Part shown: positions 1-8,976 of the stretch, piece after piece
How the letters are laid out: every line of letters starts with the position of its first letter
How positions within the stretch are numbered: the first letter of the stretch is position 1
Virus record (IMG/VR): IMGVR_UViG_3300042691_000707
Location: 1 to 29,091 of that record
Origin: a virus
Strand: one strand, 5' to 3'
Length of the DNA stretch: 29,091 nt
Program-made: the position numbers and the translations under genes
The notes under the pieces: model-generated
Databases searched by the model: none
What the model was told of the DNA's origin: nothing
The model's input: the letters and a program-made list of their open reading frames with translations, nothing else

Positions 1-215
1 GGTGCAGTGAGAACCAAGTGTCCTACAAGGGGCTGGTGGATGATCTATACCGGATGGGCGCATGCCAAGGCACCGCCAAGAAAGCTATGTCCCGGGGCTC
101 CGATATGTCCACGCCCCCGGTGAACGCGCTGGTCATCGATTGCACTAAGGCCACCGTGCTAGACCCAGAGGACAGTAACCCACTGCCTTCACCGTCTAAT
201 GACGATACTGAATAG
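1..215 (+). CDS. Hypothetical protein, C-terminal end (partial)
   Basis: An open frame enters from the left edge and stops with TAG at 213-215. It is open from base 3, so the gene probably begins outside the window; a GTG at 18 is the only early in-window start and lacks a good ribosome binding site. The visible end is about 70 residues, with a mixed middle (DDLYRMGACQGTAKKAM) and an acidic, proline/serine-rich tail that looks disordered. I do not recognise the family. It overlaps the next plus-strand gene by 17 bases, which suggests a shared transcript ending at the terminator at 467-494. It lies opposite to every other gene in the window, so it belongs to a different transcription unit, possibly early or middle genes. 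The call rests on the open frame and the neighbour, not on homology. Confidence 0.5.
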   Translation, partial: CSENQVSYKGLVDDLYRMGACQGTAKKAMSRGSDMSTPPVNALVIDCTKATVLDPEDSNPLPSPSNDDTE

Positions 216-402
216 CGGAGTGCCAGTCGTAATAGAATGGCACAAATTCGCAGTTGGCAGTTCTTTTTATATCCCGACGCTAACGCCCGACACGCTGGCA
301 GAGGATATTGGAAGAGCCGCCAAGGAAAGGGGAATGGTGGTGAAGCACCGGTTCTCCAAAGAGGATGGCACCTACGGAGTTAGGTTCTGGCGGATTAAAT
401 GA
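199..402 (+). CDS. Small conserved phage protein of unknown function
   Basis: A 67-residue protein starting at ATG 199 and ending with TGA. The core runs VPVVIEWHKFAVGSSFYIPT, then a helix (LAEDIGRAAKERGM), then a basic strand ending YGVRFWRIK. The layout of one aromatic-rich strand, one helix and a final aromatic 'G-V-R-x-W-R' strand matches small hypothetical proteins I recall from environmental phages, where the end often reads G-[VL]-R-[VF]-W-R. The function of that family is unknown to me. The start overlaps the end of the preceding gene and has no strong Shine-Dalgarno sequence, so coupled translation is likely. It is the last gene before the plus-strand terminator. Small nucleic-acid-binding roles are possible but unproven. 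Confidence 0.65.
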   Translation: MTILNSGVPVVIEWHKFAVGSSFYIPTLTPDTLAEDIGRAAKERGMVVKHRFSKEDGTYGVRFWRIK

Positions 403-466
403 TCATGTGCTACAGTTCGCTCCGGCAACTTGATCTCCTTTCTCCGTAGTTGCTACACCCTCCTGT

Positions 467-494
467 ACCCCCGGCTTGACCGGGGGTCTTTTTT
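467..494 (+). terminator. Intrinsic terminator of the plus-strand unit
   Basis: An 8-bp perfect GC-rich stem (467-474 pairs with 480-487) with a 5-base loop is followed by CTTTTTT at 488-494. The U-tract lies on the plus strand, so it ends transcription of the two small left-hand genes. It runs into the stop codon of the convergent giant gene (493). On the minus strand the hairpin follows that gene's stop but has no U-tract after it, so any effect there would be weaker. The 90 bases between 402 and 493 hold nothing else I can call. Confidence 0.85.
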
Positions 495-3400
495 AGAAGG
501 TGTCCTCCATAGCCTCGATGATCTCGTTGCGCATGCGCTTGTCAATCTGGATGCCTTGATACATATCGCGGCTGATTGCATCGCGGGCCCGGACAGACCG
601 GCTGATAGTGTCGTCCGAGATACCCAGATCCGGGTGTTTGTCGCCAAGTGCAAACAGCTTTTCAGCAAGCGCGTCCATGCGCTCCTGATCACCCATGTTG
701 TAGGCCACGTAGTACTGCTTGAGCAGGCGCTTGACTTGGCCCACCGTAGCATCTTCCTTGCTCTTGGCGTAGGCGTTGGCCTCGTACTTGGTCAGTAGGT
801 CGGCAGGGGCAAAGCCTAGCACCTGCATGGCGGCGTTGTAGCCGTTGACCTCACCCACCAAATCCCCGCGCAGGGTCGTCGCATCTTCCGTAGCGTAGCG
901 GTATGCCTTCAGCGGGTTCTTCAGCGCCACCGGCAGCATCGTCTCAACTCCCCGGTAGAACTGCCCCTCGGCGATAAGCTCTTGCCCACGGAAGACGTTG
1001 TTCACGATGGCATACGGAGCCCCCAAGATGTTCTCCAAGAACTGGGACAGCACCGAGGCGTCAGCCTTGTCGCCCTTTTGGTCACGGTAGATCAGATCCG
1101 TCCAGCCCACCCGGTCAGCGATGCTCAGGTTGGTAAGATAGTTCACGGGGCCCTTGAACAAGAACTCCCCGAGGTAGCGGCGCATCACCTCATCGAACTG
1201 GTCTTCGTCGTCATCCGCAAAGGCGTTGTATGCCGTCTCGGCGATCCAGTACAGGGGCACACCCTTCACACCCGCAAAAAGCGCAGACATGCCGTAGATG
1301 CCCACAAGCTGCCGCCGTGCGGCCTTGACCATCTCAACTTCTTCCGAGGTGGCGTTGGGCCCGACAGGCAGCGACCGGCGGATCGTGTCGAACAGCATGT
1401 AGTACATGGTGAAGGCGAACCGCTTGAACACGGTCAGCACCTTACCGATACCCGACTGCCCGATGCTGGGAGCGGACTCAGCATGACCCGCACCGTGCGT
1501 GTACTCGACCATGCGAACTGCCTTCTCGATGGCTTGCTGCACAGCAGCATCGCCCGTGACCCCACGCTTTTTCAGCCGGGCCATCTCAAGGTCATAGGCA
1601 GCGACAGCCGTCACCTCCCGGTTCATACGCTCAGCGTGATGGAAGAGAAACGCAGAGTACAGAGCGGTCTTCTCACCCAAGGTTTTGAGCCTGCTGGGAT
1701 CAGCACCGGGCATGTTCGACGCTTCAAGAGCATCACGCGCCGTGGAAGTTTGCAGGAAGCCGAGGTCTTTCAGGCGCTTGACCAGCGCCTCATACTGCGG
1801 AGCTTTGCCCGAGTTGACCAAGTTTTCCACGGAGAGCATCGCCTGCTCGGTGGTCTGTTGACCGTTAATGTCCGTCACCGTGCGGCTAAAGCCCGAGCCG
1901 GAGTAGAGGCGGGTCGCCGCCATCAGGGCCTTGGCGGCTTCGCGGAATCCGTAGGTACCACCCAACTGCGGCAACACCACCATCGGGGTCTGGAGCAAGT
2001 TGACCGTAGCCGAGGAGATGTTGCCCGCGAGGTTGAAGTAGAACGCGCCGCCGCTGGCCCACCGAGCCCATGCCTCAACAGTAGGCTTCATGGCGAACTG
2101 ATAGCGGGCCTCAAGCTCGTTGATGATGTCGAAAGCGTTAGCGGCTTCGGGGCCACGCATCTTCTGCATGGTCTCACGCATATTCATGAGGTTGCGCTGC
2201 AACTTGTCCGAGTACCGCATGCGCGATAGCTGACCCACCAAGTTATTGGTAACGTTGCGGAATGCCGTGGCGGCGTTCTCTTCATAGCCCAGAGTGCCTT
2301 TACGCGCCGTGAACGACTTGAGGACGCTGGTCTCAGGCATGGCGCTGACGATCAACTCCAAGAACCGATCCACAGAACTTTGATCAGCCCCGCCGTCCTT
2401 CATGATCTTGATGATCTGGGCAGCGATCGTGCCGCTCGGGGCGGAGCGGGCAAGCTGGATGTCGCCCTTCACATACTCATCAAAGTCCGTGTTGCCTTCG
2501 CTCTCTAGACGGGCACGGGCGGAAGCTCGTTCAATCTGCGTATCGTACAACTCACGGACAAGTTCACCGTCCTTGTTCTTGTACTGCAACCAGAAGTTAC
2601 CCTGACGGTACAAAGGCGCATAGTGATCGACGCCCTTGCTGATGATCATGCTGATCACCTTCTCATAGGCACCTAACGCCTGCTTGCGCTCAGCGGTACC
2701 CTCCGCATGCACACCGACGAGGTTCGAATACAGCGAGTCTTGCAGTTCCTTAAACAGCTTTTTGTACGAACCGAACAGGTCACGGTACAACTGCTTGCCC
2801 TTGGGAGTCAGCGAGTTGAACTCCTGCTGGAACTTCTTGTGCATCGCCATCTTCTCAGGCGAGCCCACGTACTTGCTGGCGGGTGCTTCGGGGTTCACAT
2901 CCTCGCGGGTGTGATCGTGCACCATCTTCGTCCACTTGGTGAACTCAGGATCGGTCGTGTACTCTTGCAGGCGCTTATCCAGCGGGGTAAGCCGTTCAAT
3001 CAGGTTCTCGCGGTAGCCCGCCATCTCGTTGACGTTATCGGCAAATTCGGTGGCATCACGTCCCAGCACCCGGGCACCTACCTCACCAACAGCGGACAGG
3101 TTGAGGAACTTCTGCATCGCCCGACGCAGACCCATGCCGGTGGTCTCAACCATGCCGAGGAACCGCGCCGCCTGCTCAGGACTCATGCGGGTCTGGGCCT
3201 GCGTGGCTTCACCCAGCTTGCGGAAAATGTCGCTGGCTACATTGGAGTCATGGATAGCCTGCGCGTACAGGCTATCTCCCGTGCGGGTCTCCGGAGGCGG
3301 GCTGACGATAGCGTCAAGGAGTCGATCCACCTGATCCAGCGTAGCTTCGGTGCGCTCAGGCATGCGCAGCACGCGGCGCATCAGTCTGACAATTTTGTCC

Positions 3401-6324
3401 CACAAAGACATTGCAGGAACTTCAGACCGCTTCTCCTTCAACGTGTTGCGGAAACTCTCGTTGCTCCAAAGCTCAGCAACAAACTCCTGCAAGTTTTTCG
3501 CCCCATAGGCACCGTCGATGTCCGCTTTGACCTGCTCAAAAATCCGGGCCAACTGCTTGGTGACCGGGTGTGACGGATTCTCGATGACGTGGGACAGCCC
3601 CGCATGGGAGGCTTCGTGCATAAGCTCGTAGTCCGTAGCCCCATTCGGCAAGTAGATGGTGTTGGTCTTGGGGTCATACATGGCTTTCTCAGCGCCATAC
3701 ACAACTTTCACATCCCCCAACACACTGGCAAGAGTGTCCGCGATCTTGGCCAGACGAGGCTGGTCGATCGAATCCGCAAAGAGTTTCAGGGCGCTAACCA
3801 GATTGCCTTGGCGTAGGGCAGCGGTAACCGCAGGGTGGAGTTCCGTAGACAGTGTGGCGATCTCAGGGGAGGCCAAAAGCGCATCCAGATCCGACGCGGT
3901 GATCGACATCATGTCATCGCCCAGATCCCCAAACTCCCGAATAGCCTGCTCGGCCAGCTTACGCGCCTGACGACGGGTCTTGGGCTTGGCCTTGATGCCG
4001 AACTCTTTGCGGTCAGCTTCCAGATCGGACAGAGCATCCCGGTCAGCAGTCTCGGCCTTGGCCTGCTCCGCAGACACCTGCTTTTTGGTGTTCTTGCGGG
4101 CCTCTTGCTGCGTATCGAGCTTCTTGCGGAACTTGGCGGACTTCTCCGCTTCTTTCGTGTACTGCGCAACCCACTTGTCTAGGTAAGCGACGTTCTCGGG
4201 GGAGAGGTTGGCACGGGCCCACTCGGCAGCGTTCTTGGCATGCACCCCGCCCTGACCACGGAACATTTCAGCTTCTTTTTCCGTAGCGAACAGAGGCTCC
4301 GCGCCTTCGGCGGTGCCTTCGAACGCCTTCATCTTGGCGTTGCGATAAGCAGTGGGCTGATAGACCAGATCGTTGGCAATTGACCGCAGCGCGGTCTCGG
4401 TGTCCATGCGCCCGAAATAAGCACGGGCGTCCTTCTCCTGCGGAGTGACGTTCTTGCGGTCAAGCGCCGTGACTGTGGTGCGGTCGGCGGGGCTATCAAC
4501 GTAGGCGGACTCGGGGATGTCCGGCTCTTGCTCAAGATCCAGTTCGCTGCCGAACTCTTTGACCTGCTTAATCAGAGCTTCAGCCCGGTACAGTTCAATA
4601 CCGAGTTCTGCCGCCAGTTCTTTAGGATCAGTGACCCCCGTCTGATACAGGCTAGTAGCTACGCCCAGCAGTTCTTCGGAGTCACGCTGCACCTGCTCCG
4701 CACGTTGAAGGATCTCGCTGGCGCGATTTACTGGAGCGGGCTGCTCTGCTTCTCTTCCAGCAGGCAGTCCAGCATCCGTTGCAGGAGAAACCACTCCAGT
4801 TGATTCAGGCTCTCCAGTTGCTGCGGCGGCGGTGTCGGCAGCGGATCCGCCAGCCACGCCAGTGCTTGCTCCACTTGGCTGTTTGACAGGTTTTGCAGTA
4901 GAGACACTTGGGGCTCCTTGTATTTCCGTGCGAGCCGTAGCAACCTGCTCGGGGTTGAGCTTAGCGACCAACTCATCGTACGCGGCCTCATTGATCTTGC
5001 CCATAAACGCCGGGTCTTCCAGCGTCTTGATGAATGCACTGACTCCCTCAGGAGTGCTGAGATCCACACCGATCAGAGACTGTGCGGCTTTAGACCGGGG
5101 GTTGATTCCCAGCGACTTGAGAAAGGGAGCGTCAATAGCTTGCGGCTGCTGCGGTGCAGCATCGACGACAGTGGGTTCAGCAACCTCAGGCGCAGGCAGC
5201 TTCGCGGGCTCCATACCCAGCAACAGGCGCTCTTCCGGAGCGGGCAGGGCAGGAGTACCCGGGGCTTCAGCCTCCGCAGGGGCAGCAGGTGCGGCCTCGG
5301 GCGTTTGCTGACGGCGGAACTCGGAGCGCTCTTGCGCGTAGCGGGCAACCCCACCGGGGGTACCAAACATCCCACCGCCCACCGCGCCCTTAACGAACGA
5401 CTCTTTGTATCGCTGAATGTTCTCAGGCGACAGCAGGCTCTCGGTACTACCCGCCAGCTTCTGCGCATACACACCAATAGCTTCTTGAGCGGCTTCAGTA
5501 AGACCCTCAGACCCAGCCGCCTTGGTGGCTTCCGCGCCGATAGTTTTCCACGCAACGGGGGCGGCCCCGGACTTCTTGGCCAACTCCTCGACGAGCTTGA
5601 GCTTGCCGTACCCACCCAGCGTATCCAAGATTTTGGCAGGCAGTACAGAGTCAAGCACGGCACTGATGCCGCCGGTCAAGGCAGCGATGCCTGAATCTAG
5701 AGTCCCCGTCTCTTGATAGATGCCCTCAAAGATCTCTGGCGCGTTCTGCGCGTAGGAGCCGAGGAACACACCACCGTACATGCCCCTGCGGGAGCCAACC
5801 TGCGCAGCGGTCTCCACACCGGCCAACGCGGCACGGGAGGCGGGGCCTGCGGCCTGAGCAGCGCGAAGCGCGGCCTGTCCAGCAAGACGACCACCAAGAG
5901 CACCGCCACCCACACCGGGGATGATGGACGTAGCAACCGTAGGAGCCAGTTCACCAGCGGTCTCGGCCGCATACTCCAGTGCCTCAAACGGGCTGGCAAT
6001 ATCTTTGTAGGAGCGGAAGCGAGTAGGGTACTCCCGCTCCAGCTTGGCGCGAGACTCCTCGGCCTCTTTCAACTGCCGCTTGGCGTAGTCCTCTTCGCCG
6101 ATGGCGCTACCCACCATGGCAGGCAGCACGTCCCCCGCCGCGATGCCAATCTCACCCAGCCCCCGCATGAAACCGCGCTTGGCGATCTCACCCATGCCGA
6201 TGTCGGGCTTGGGCAGAGTGAACTCGTACTTCTCAGCCAGCCGCCCAACAAGGGCTTCGACCTGCGCCGGGGACAAGTTATCCGGGAACTGAACCGCCCC
6301 CAGCTTCGGCAGGTTGATGATCAT
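493..6324 (-). CDS. Giant internal virion protein with HEXXH metallopeptidase motif (T7 gp16-like position)
   Basis: A 1943-residue protein, the largest and last gene of the late operon. The N-terminus has a short 'G-x-V-x-F-P-D-x-L-S' segment (VQFPDNLS, near residue 11), often found at the start of large phage virion proteins. Hydrophobic, Gly/Ala-rich stretches follow at roughly residues 115-160 and 185-235, then long Pro/Ala/Glu-rich linkers (about 340-400 and 480-560). At residues 903-907 lies HEASH, with a candidate third zinc ligand in LQEFVAELW (E947 or E951), the layout of zincin peptidases in large polyvalent phage proteins. The remaining ~1000 residues are mostly helical. Size, last position and embedded enzyme motif fit a T7 gp16-type ejected protein that crosses the envelope with the DNA; this is inference. 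The start ATG follows GGAGTAAGCCC, 4 bases after the upstream stop. Confidence 0.8.
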   Translation of the reverse strand: MIINLPKLGAVQFPDNLSPAQVEALVGRLAEKYEFTLPKPDIGMGEIAKRGFMRGLGEIGIAAGDVLPAMVGSAIGEEDYAKRQLKEAEESRAKLEREYPTRFRSYKDIASPFEALEYAAETAGELAPTVATSIIPGVGGGALGGRLAGQAALRAAQAAGPASRAALAGVETAAQVGSRRGMYGGVFLGSYAQNAPEIFEGIYQETGTLDSGIAALTGGISAVLDSVLPAKILDTLGGYGKLKLVEELAKKSGAAPVAWKTIGAEATKAAGSEGLTEAAQEAIGVYAQKLAGSTESLLSPENIQRYKESFVKGAVGGGMFGTPGGVARYAQERSEFRRQQTPEAAPAAPAEAEAPGTPALPAPEERLLLGMEPAKLPAPEVAEPTVVDAAPQQPQAIDAPFLKSLGINPRSKAAQSLIGVDLSTPEGVSAFIKTLEDPAFMGKINEAAYDELVAKLNPEQVATARTEIQGAPSVSTAKPVKQPSGASTGVAGGSAADTAAAATGEPESTGVVSPATDAGLPAGREAEQPAPVNRASEILQRAEQVQRDSEELLGVATSLYQTGVTDPKELAAELGIELYRAEALIKQVKEFGSELDLEQEPDIPESAYVDSPADRTTVTALDRKNVTPQEKDARAYFGRMDTETALRSIANDLVYQPTAYRNAKMKAFEGTAEGAEPLFATEKEAEMFRGQGGVHAKNAAEWARANLSPENVAYLDKWVAQYTKEAEKSAKFRKKLDTQQEARKNTKKQVSAEQAKAETADRDALSDLEADRKEFGIKAKPKTRRQARKLAEQAIREFGDLGDDMMSITASDLDALLASPEIATLSTELHPAVTAALRQGNLVSALKLFADSIDQPRLAKIADTLASVLGDVKVVYGAEKAMYDPKTNTIYLPNGATDYELMHEASHAGLSHVIENPSHPVTKQLARIFEQVKADIDGAYGAKNLQEFVAELWSNESFRNTLKEKRSEVPAMSLWDKIVRLMRRVLRMPERTEATLDQVDRLLDAIVSPPPETRTGDSLYAQAIHDSNVASDIFRKLGEATQAQTRMSPEQAARFLGMVETTGMGLRRAMQKFLNLSAVGEVGARVLGRDATEFADNVNEMAGYRENLIERLTPLDKRLQEYTTDPEFTKWTKMVHDHTREDVNPEAPASKYVGSPEKMAMHKKFQQEFNSLTPKGKQLYRDLFGSYKKLFKELQDSLYSNLVGVHAEGTAERKQALGAYEKVISMIISKGVDHYAPLYRQGNFWLQYKNKDGELVRELYDTQIERASARARLESEGNTDFDEYVKGDIQLARSAPSGTIAAQIIKIMKDGGADQSSVDRFLELIVSAMPETSVLKSFTARKGTLGYEENAATAFRNVTNNLVGQLSRMRYSDKLQRNLMNMRETMQKMRGPEAANAFDIINELEARYQFAMKPTVEAWARWASGGAFYFNLAGNISSATVNLLQTPMVVLPQLGGTYGFREAAKALMAATRLYSGSGFSRTVTDINGQQTTEQAMLSVENLVNSGKAPQYEALVKRLKDLGFLQTSTARDALEASNMPGADPSRLKTLGEKTALYSAFLFHHAERMNREVTAVAAYDLEMARLKKRGVTGDAAVQQAIEKAVRMVEYTHGAGHAESAPSIGQSGIGKVLTVFKRFAFTMYYMLFDTIRRSLPVGPNATSEEVEMVKAARRQLVGIYGMSALFAGVKGVPLYWIAETAYNAFADDDEDQFDEVMRRYLGEFLFKGPVNYLTNLSIADRVGWTDLIYRDQKGDKADASVLSQFLENILGAPYAIVNNVFRGQELIAEGQFYRGVETMLPVALKNPLKAYRYATEDATTLRGDLVGEVNGYNAAMQVLGFAPADLLTKYEANAYAKSKEDATVGQVKRLLKQYYVAYNMGDQERMDALAEKLFALGDKHPDLGISDDTISRSVRARDAISRDMYQGIQIDKRMRNEIIEAMEDTF

Positions 6325-6328
6325 GGGC

Positions 6329-8551
6329 TTACTCCGTCAGGCCGAGCAGTTTCATGTCTTCATTATCAAGCAGGGACGAGACAGGGGTGGCTTTAGCCGT
6401 AGAGGATTGCGCACCGATGTAGTCGTTCTTACGAGTCTGGTACTCAGCCTGCGCCCTCGGTTGATCCGCCCAGTTCTTGCCGTACTGCTGAGACAACTGC
6501 CGCTCAAGGCGCGGGCCCGGGCCAGCTTCCCAATCTTTGAGCGCAGTCTGGCGAACACGGGCCAGTTGAGCAGCGGCACTGAGACCTTGAGCCGTAGCTT
6601 GCTGCTGACGAATCCGCATAAGCTGACCGAACTGTTCCCCGCGCTGGCTAAGCTGCGCCTGTGCAATCGCGCCTTGTTGACGAAGCTGCTGAGCTTGCAG
6701 TGCCAGTTGATCGCGAGAGTTCTGCAACACCTCGGCCTGCTGAGCCAGTTGTGCGGCAGCGGTGCGGTCGCCCGTACGCTGGGCAATCTCATACTGCCTG
6801 AGGGTAATTTGAAGCTGCGTGTCGGCCTTGTTGGCCTCGCGGATCGCCTTGCGGTAATCAGCGGAAACTTCAGACAGCACCGGAGAGGCTTCGGCCGCAC
6901 TGCCAATAAACTTAGCGCCGGGTTTAGCAGCCGCTTGTGCCCACTTAAATCCGAACGCAGCCAGTGCGGCAGGTAGCGCTTCTTCCTTGAGCTTCTTGCC
7001 CTCACCCATTTGCGCCGCCACTAGCTCCCGCAGGCCCTTCATGTCTTCAGCCCGCTGGTCAGCAAAATACTGCTCCAGTTTTTTCTGGCTGGCCATCAAA
7101 GTTTCCAGCGGAGTGCCAGTCTGCCGAGACATCACTTGCAGGGCAGGAATGATGCTTTCAGAAGTCTTGGTCTCCTTCGGCTCTTTAGCAGCGGCAGCAG
7201 GTGCGGCAGCAGGTGCTACTGCCCGAGGAGTTTCTGTTTTAGCCGCAGCAAGGGAGGTGGGGGGTTCTTTGTACGCGCCACGACCTTCTTGGATGTCATA
7301 GATGTCCGAAAGCCCAACAGTTTTACCCTGCGCCCGCAACGCTTCGACGATCCGGGTTACTTCATCGTCTTTTCGTTTGGTAGGAGGGGTGTAGACCTCA
7401 GAAGAGCCTCCAAATTCAGGCCCTACATTAGCAAAGTCACCACCACCAGCAAGTGCAACAACACCTCCACCGGCCATCTCAGCCACATCGCTCTGCATGC
7501 TCTCGGGTAGAGCATTGAAGGCGTTACCCAGACCCGAACGGATAGACGCCCGCTCAGCCATCTCGGAGTCGATCATGGCAACGCGCTCCATGTCGCGGGC
7601 ACCCAGCGCAGCCTGTTTAGCTTGCGCCAGTTGTGCATCGCTGAGCTTGCTCAGGATGTCCTCGATGTTTTGATCGCTGGTCACACCACCTTCAGCGTAC
7701 TCGTTCTCATCCTCATCCTCATCGACAGAGCCGCCTTCAGCAAACATCCTGCTTAGGCCATACGCACCCATGCCGATACCCGCAAGCTGCCCCAGAGTGC
7801 TGCCCGGAGGTTGATACATGGTGTTGACGGTACCCAGCGGAGTGCCGCGCAGCATGCTGGACATGAACTCAAGCTGCTGATACGGATAGCGCTGCTGGTT
7901 CAGGAAATCCTGATACCGTGTGTTGAGCACATCCTGCACCTTCTGCTGCTGGAATCCACCAAGCTGGGCCTGCTGCTGACCCACTGCCATGCCCTGATTG
8001 ATGCCCGTTCGGAATTGATCGGCGGCGCGGTCATACGCGGCTTGGAGGCCCTTGGTCTGAATGTCTCCCATCTGGGAGCGAAGGCCCCGCTCGCGCTCAG
8101 CACGCTGAATGGCTTCACGGTAACCACCAAACGCACCGGCTTGAGTAGCTTGCGCCTGCTGCTGTTGACCCAGAAGATCCGAAGCACGAGCGGCCTCTAG
8201 CTTTTCCCGGTCGATGACGTTCTGCATGTACGGGGACATGTACTGCGGAACTTGCCGGGCAAAACCTTCTGGGCCCGCATCCATCGTGGCGGCACCATAG
8301 AAAGCCTGCTGCTGAAGCGGCGTAAACTGGGCAAACCGTTCACCCTTGTACTGTTGGTACGGGTTCTTGGAGATGTCAGTCAGCGCTTCCGATTTGGCAA
8401 GCAGCCGCTGCGCGGACGGTTTAGCCCACTCTGGCAGATCAGAAATTTGAGTCTGCGTAGACGGTGCGTCACCACCGTCACTATAAACGCGCCGGGTCGA
8501 AGTCAGGCGACCGCCTTCGCCGTAGCCATCAAATTTGCTCGGGATGATCAT
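6329..8551 (-). CDS. Putative internal virion protein, Gln/Ala-rich and largely helical
   Basis: A 740-residue protein. The N-terminal 260 residues are Gln-rich and helical (repeated QQQ, for example LLGQQQQAQATQ). A 'F-A-E-G-G-S-V' segment leads into an acidic patch (DEDEDENEY). Another Gly-rich element (MAGGGVVALAGGGDF) sits near residue 360, followed by an Ala/Pro linker near 445 and a long coiled-coil-prone C-terminal half rich in Gln, Ala and Arg. No catalytic motif is visible. Its place between the acetyltransferase-like gene and the giant gene parallels T7 gp14/gp15, which are ejected into the host with the DNA, so an internal or tail-associated role is inferred. Its start overlaps the upstream stop by 4 bases (ATGA). 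Similar Gln-rich proteins occur in environmental podoviruses; the molecular function is unknown. Confidence 0.75.
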   Translation of the reverse strand: MIIPSKFDGYGEGGRLTSTRRVYSDGGDAPSTQTQISDLPEWAKPSAQRLLAKSEALTDISKNPYQQYKGERFAQFTPLQQQAFYGAATMDAGPEGFARQVPQYMSPYMQNVIDREKLEAARASDLLGQQQQAQATQAGAFGGYREAIQRAERERGLRSQMGDIQTKGLQAAYDRAADQFRTGINQGMAVGQQQAQLGGFQQQKVQDVLNTRYQDFLNQQRYPYQQLEFMSSMLRGTPLGTVNTMYQPPGSTLGQLAGIGMGAYGLSRMFAEGGSVDEDEDENEYAEGGVTSDQNIEDILSKLSDAQLAQAKQAALGARDMERVAMIDSEMAERASIRSGLGNAFNALPESMQSDVAEMAGGGVVALAGGGDFANVGPEFGGSSEVYTPPTKRKDDEVTRIVEALRAQGKTVGLSDIYDIQEGRGAYKEPPTSLAAAKTETPRAVAPAAAPAAAAKEPKETKTSESIIPALQVMSRQTGTPLETLMASQKKLEQYFADQRAEDMKGLRELVAAQMGEGKKLKEEALPAALAAFGFKWAQAAAKPGAKFIGSAAEASPVLSEVSADYRKAIREANKADTQLQITLRQYEIAQRTGDRTAAAQLAQQAEVLQNSRDQLALQAQQLRQQGAIAQAQLSQRGEQFGQLMRIRQQQATAQGLSAAAQLARVRQTALKDWEAGPGPRLERQLSQQYGKNWADQPRAQAEYQTRKNDYIGAQSSTAKATPVSSLLDNEDMKLLGLTE

Positions 8552-8976
8552 TTCGCCACCTCAAAAAACTTCTGGTACACCACGCTCTGTACCTCAAAAC
8601 CATGGTTCTGAGCCGTCTTACGCCAACCGGGACGCCCCACGAATTCAATACCTGCGCAGCCCGCTGCCTTAGCCGCGCCTTCTAGTGCCAAGAACATCTC
8701 ATCCTCAACCATGAACATGTGGTTGGGCTGGCCCGCGCAATACTGCACGGTGAGCATCTTGCACTGAGGATACTGCTTAACTTCCGCAATCACGTGCCCA
8801 TAGGCCACGTTATCTTTATGCACTGCCCACAGGAACATTTGCCCGTTGAGCAGGAACCGGACAATATCTTCAACGAGGGCGCGGCCACGTGTCCACTGCG
8901 CCGACTCCTGCAAATAGGGTAAGAGCGCCGGGACGACGCTCATGAGTTGACTGACAGGAACCAGCGTGATGTTCAT
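8548..8976 (-). CDS. GNAT-fold acetyltransferase-like protein in the virion module
   Basis: A 142-residue protein with the strand-helix pattern of GCN5-related N-acetyltransferases. The strand MFLWAVHKDNVAYGHVIAEV (around residues 47-66) is followed by a second strand (CKMLTVQYCAGQ), a helix, then a C-terminal strand plus GRPGWRKTAQNHGFE (residues about 114-128), the 'G-R-x-G-W-x-K ... G-F-E' signature common in phage GNAT-like proteins. The usual acetyl-CoA loop (Q/R-x-x-G-x-G/A) is not recognisable, so activity is doubtful. It overlaps both neighbours by 4 bases (ATGA on each side), placing it firmly inside the internal-virion cluster. T7 gp13 is a similarly sized protein in an equivalent position, so a scaffolding or assembly role is possible. 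A true acetyltransferase acting on host or virion proteins is the alternative. Confidence 0.7.
   Translation of the reverse strand: MNITLVPVSQLMSVVPALLPYLQESAQWTRGRALVEDIVRFLLNGQMFLWAVHKDNVAYGHVIAEVKQYPQCKMLTVQYCAGQPNHMFMVEDEMFLALEGAAKAAGCAGIEFVGRPGWRKTAQNHGFEVQSVVYQKFFEVAK

Noticed and set aside
424-453. Small inverted repeat GCAACT...AGTTGC before the left terminator
   Set aside because: Only 6 bp with an 18-base loop; likely chance.
982-2229. A 415-codon plus-strand open frame
   Set aside because: It lies fully antisense to the giant gene, lacks a ribosome binding site and resembles no protein; a composition shadow.
5713-6396. A 227-codon plus-strand open frame crossing the start of the giant gene
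   Set aside because: Antisense to two good minus-strand starts with a clear Shine-Dalgarno sequence; no recognisable domain.
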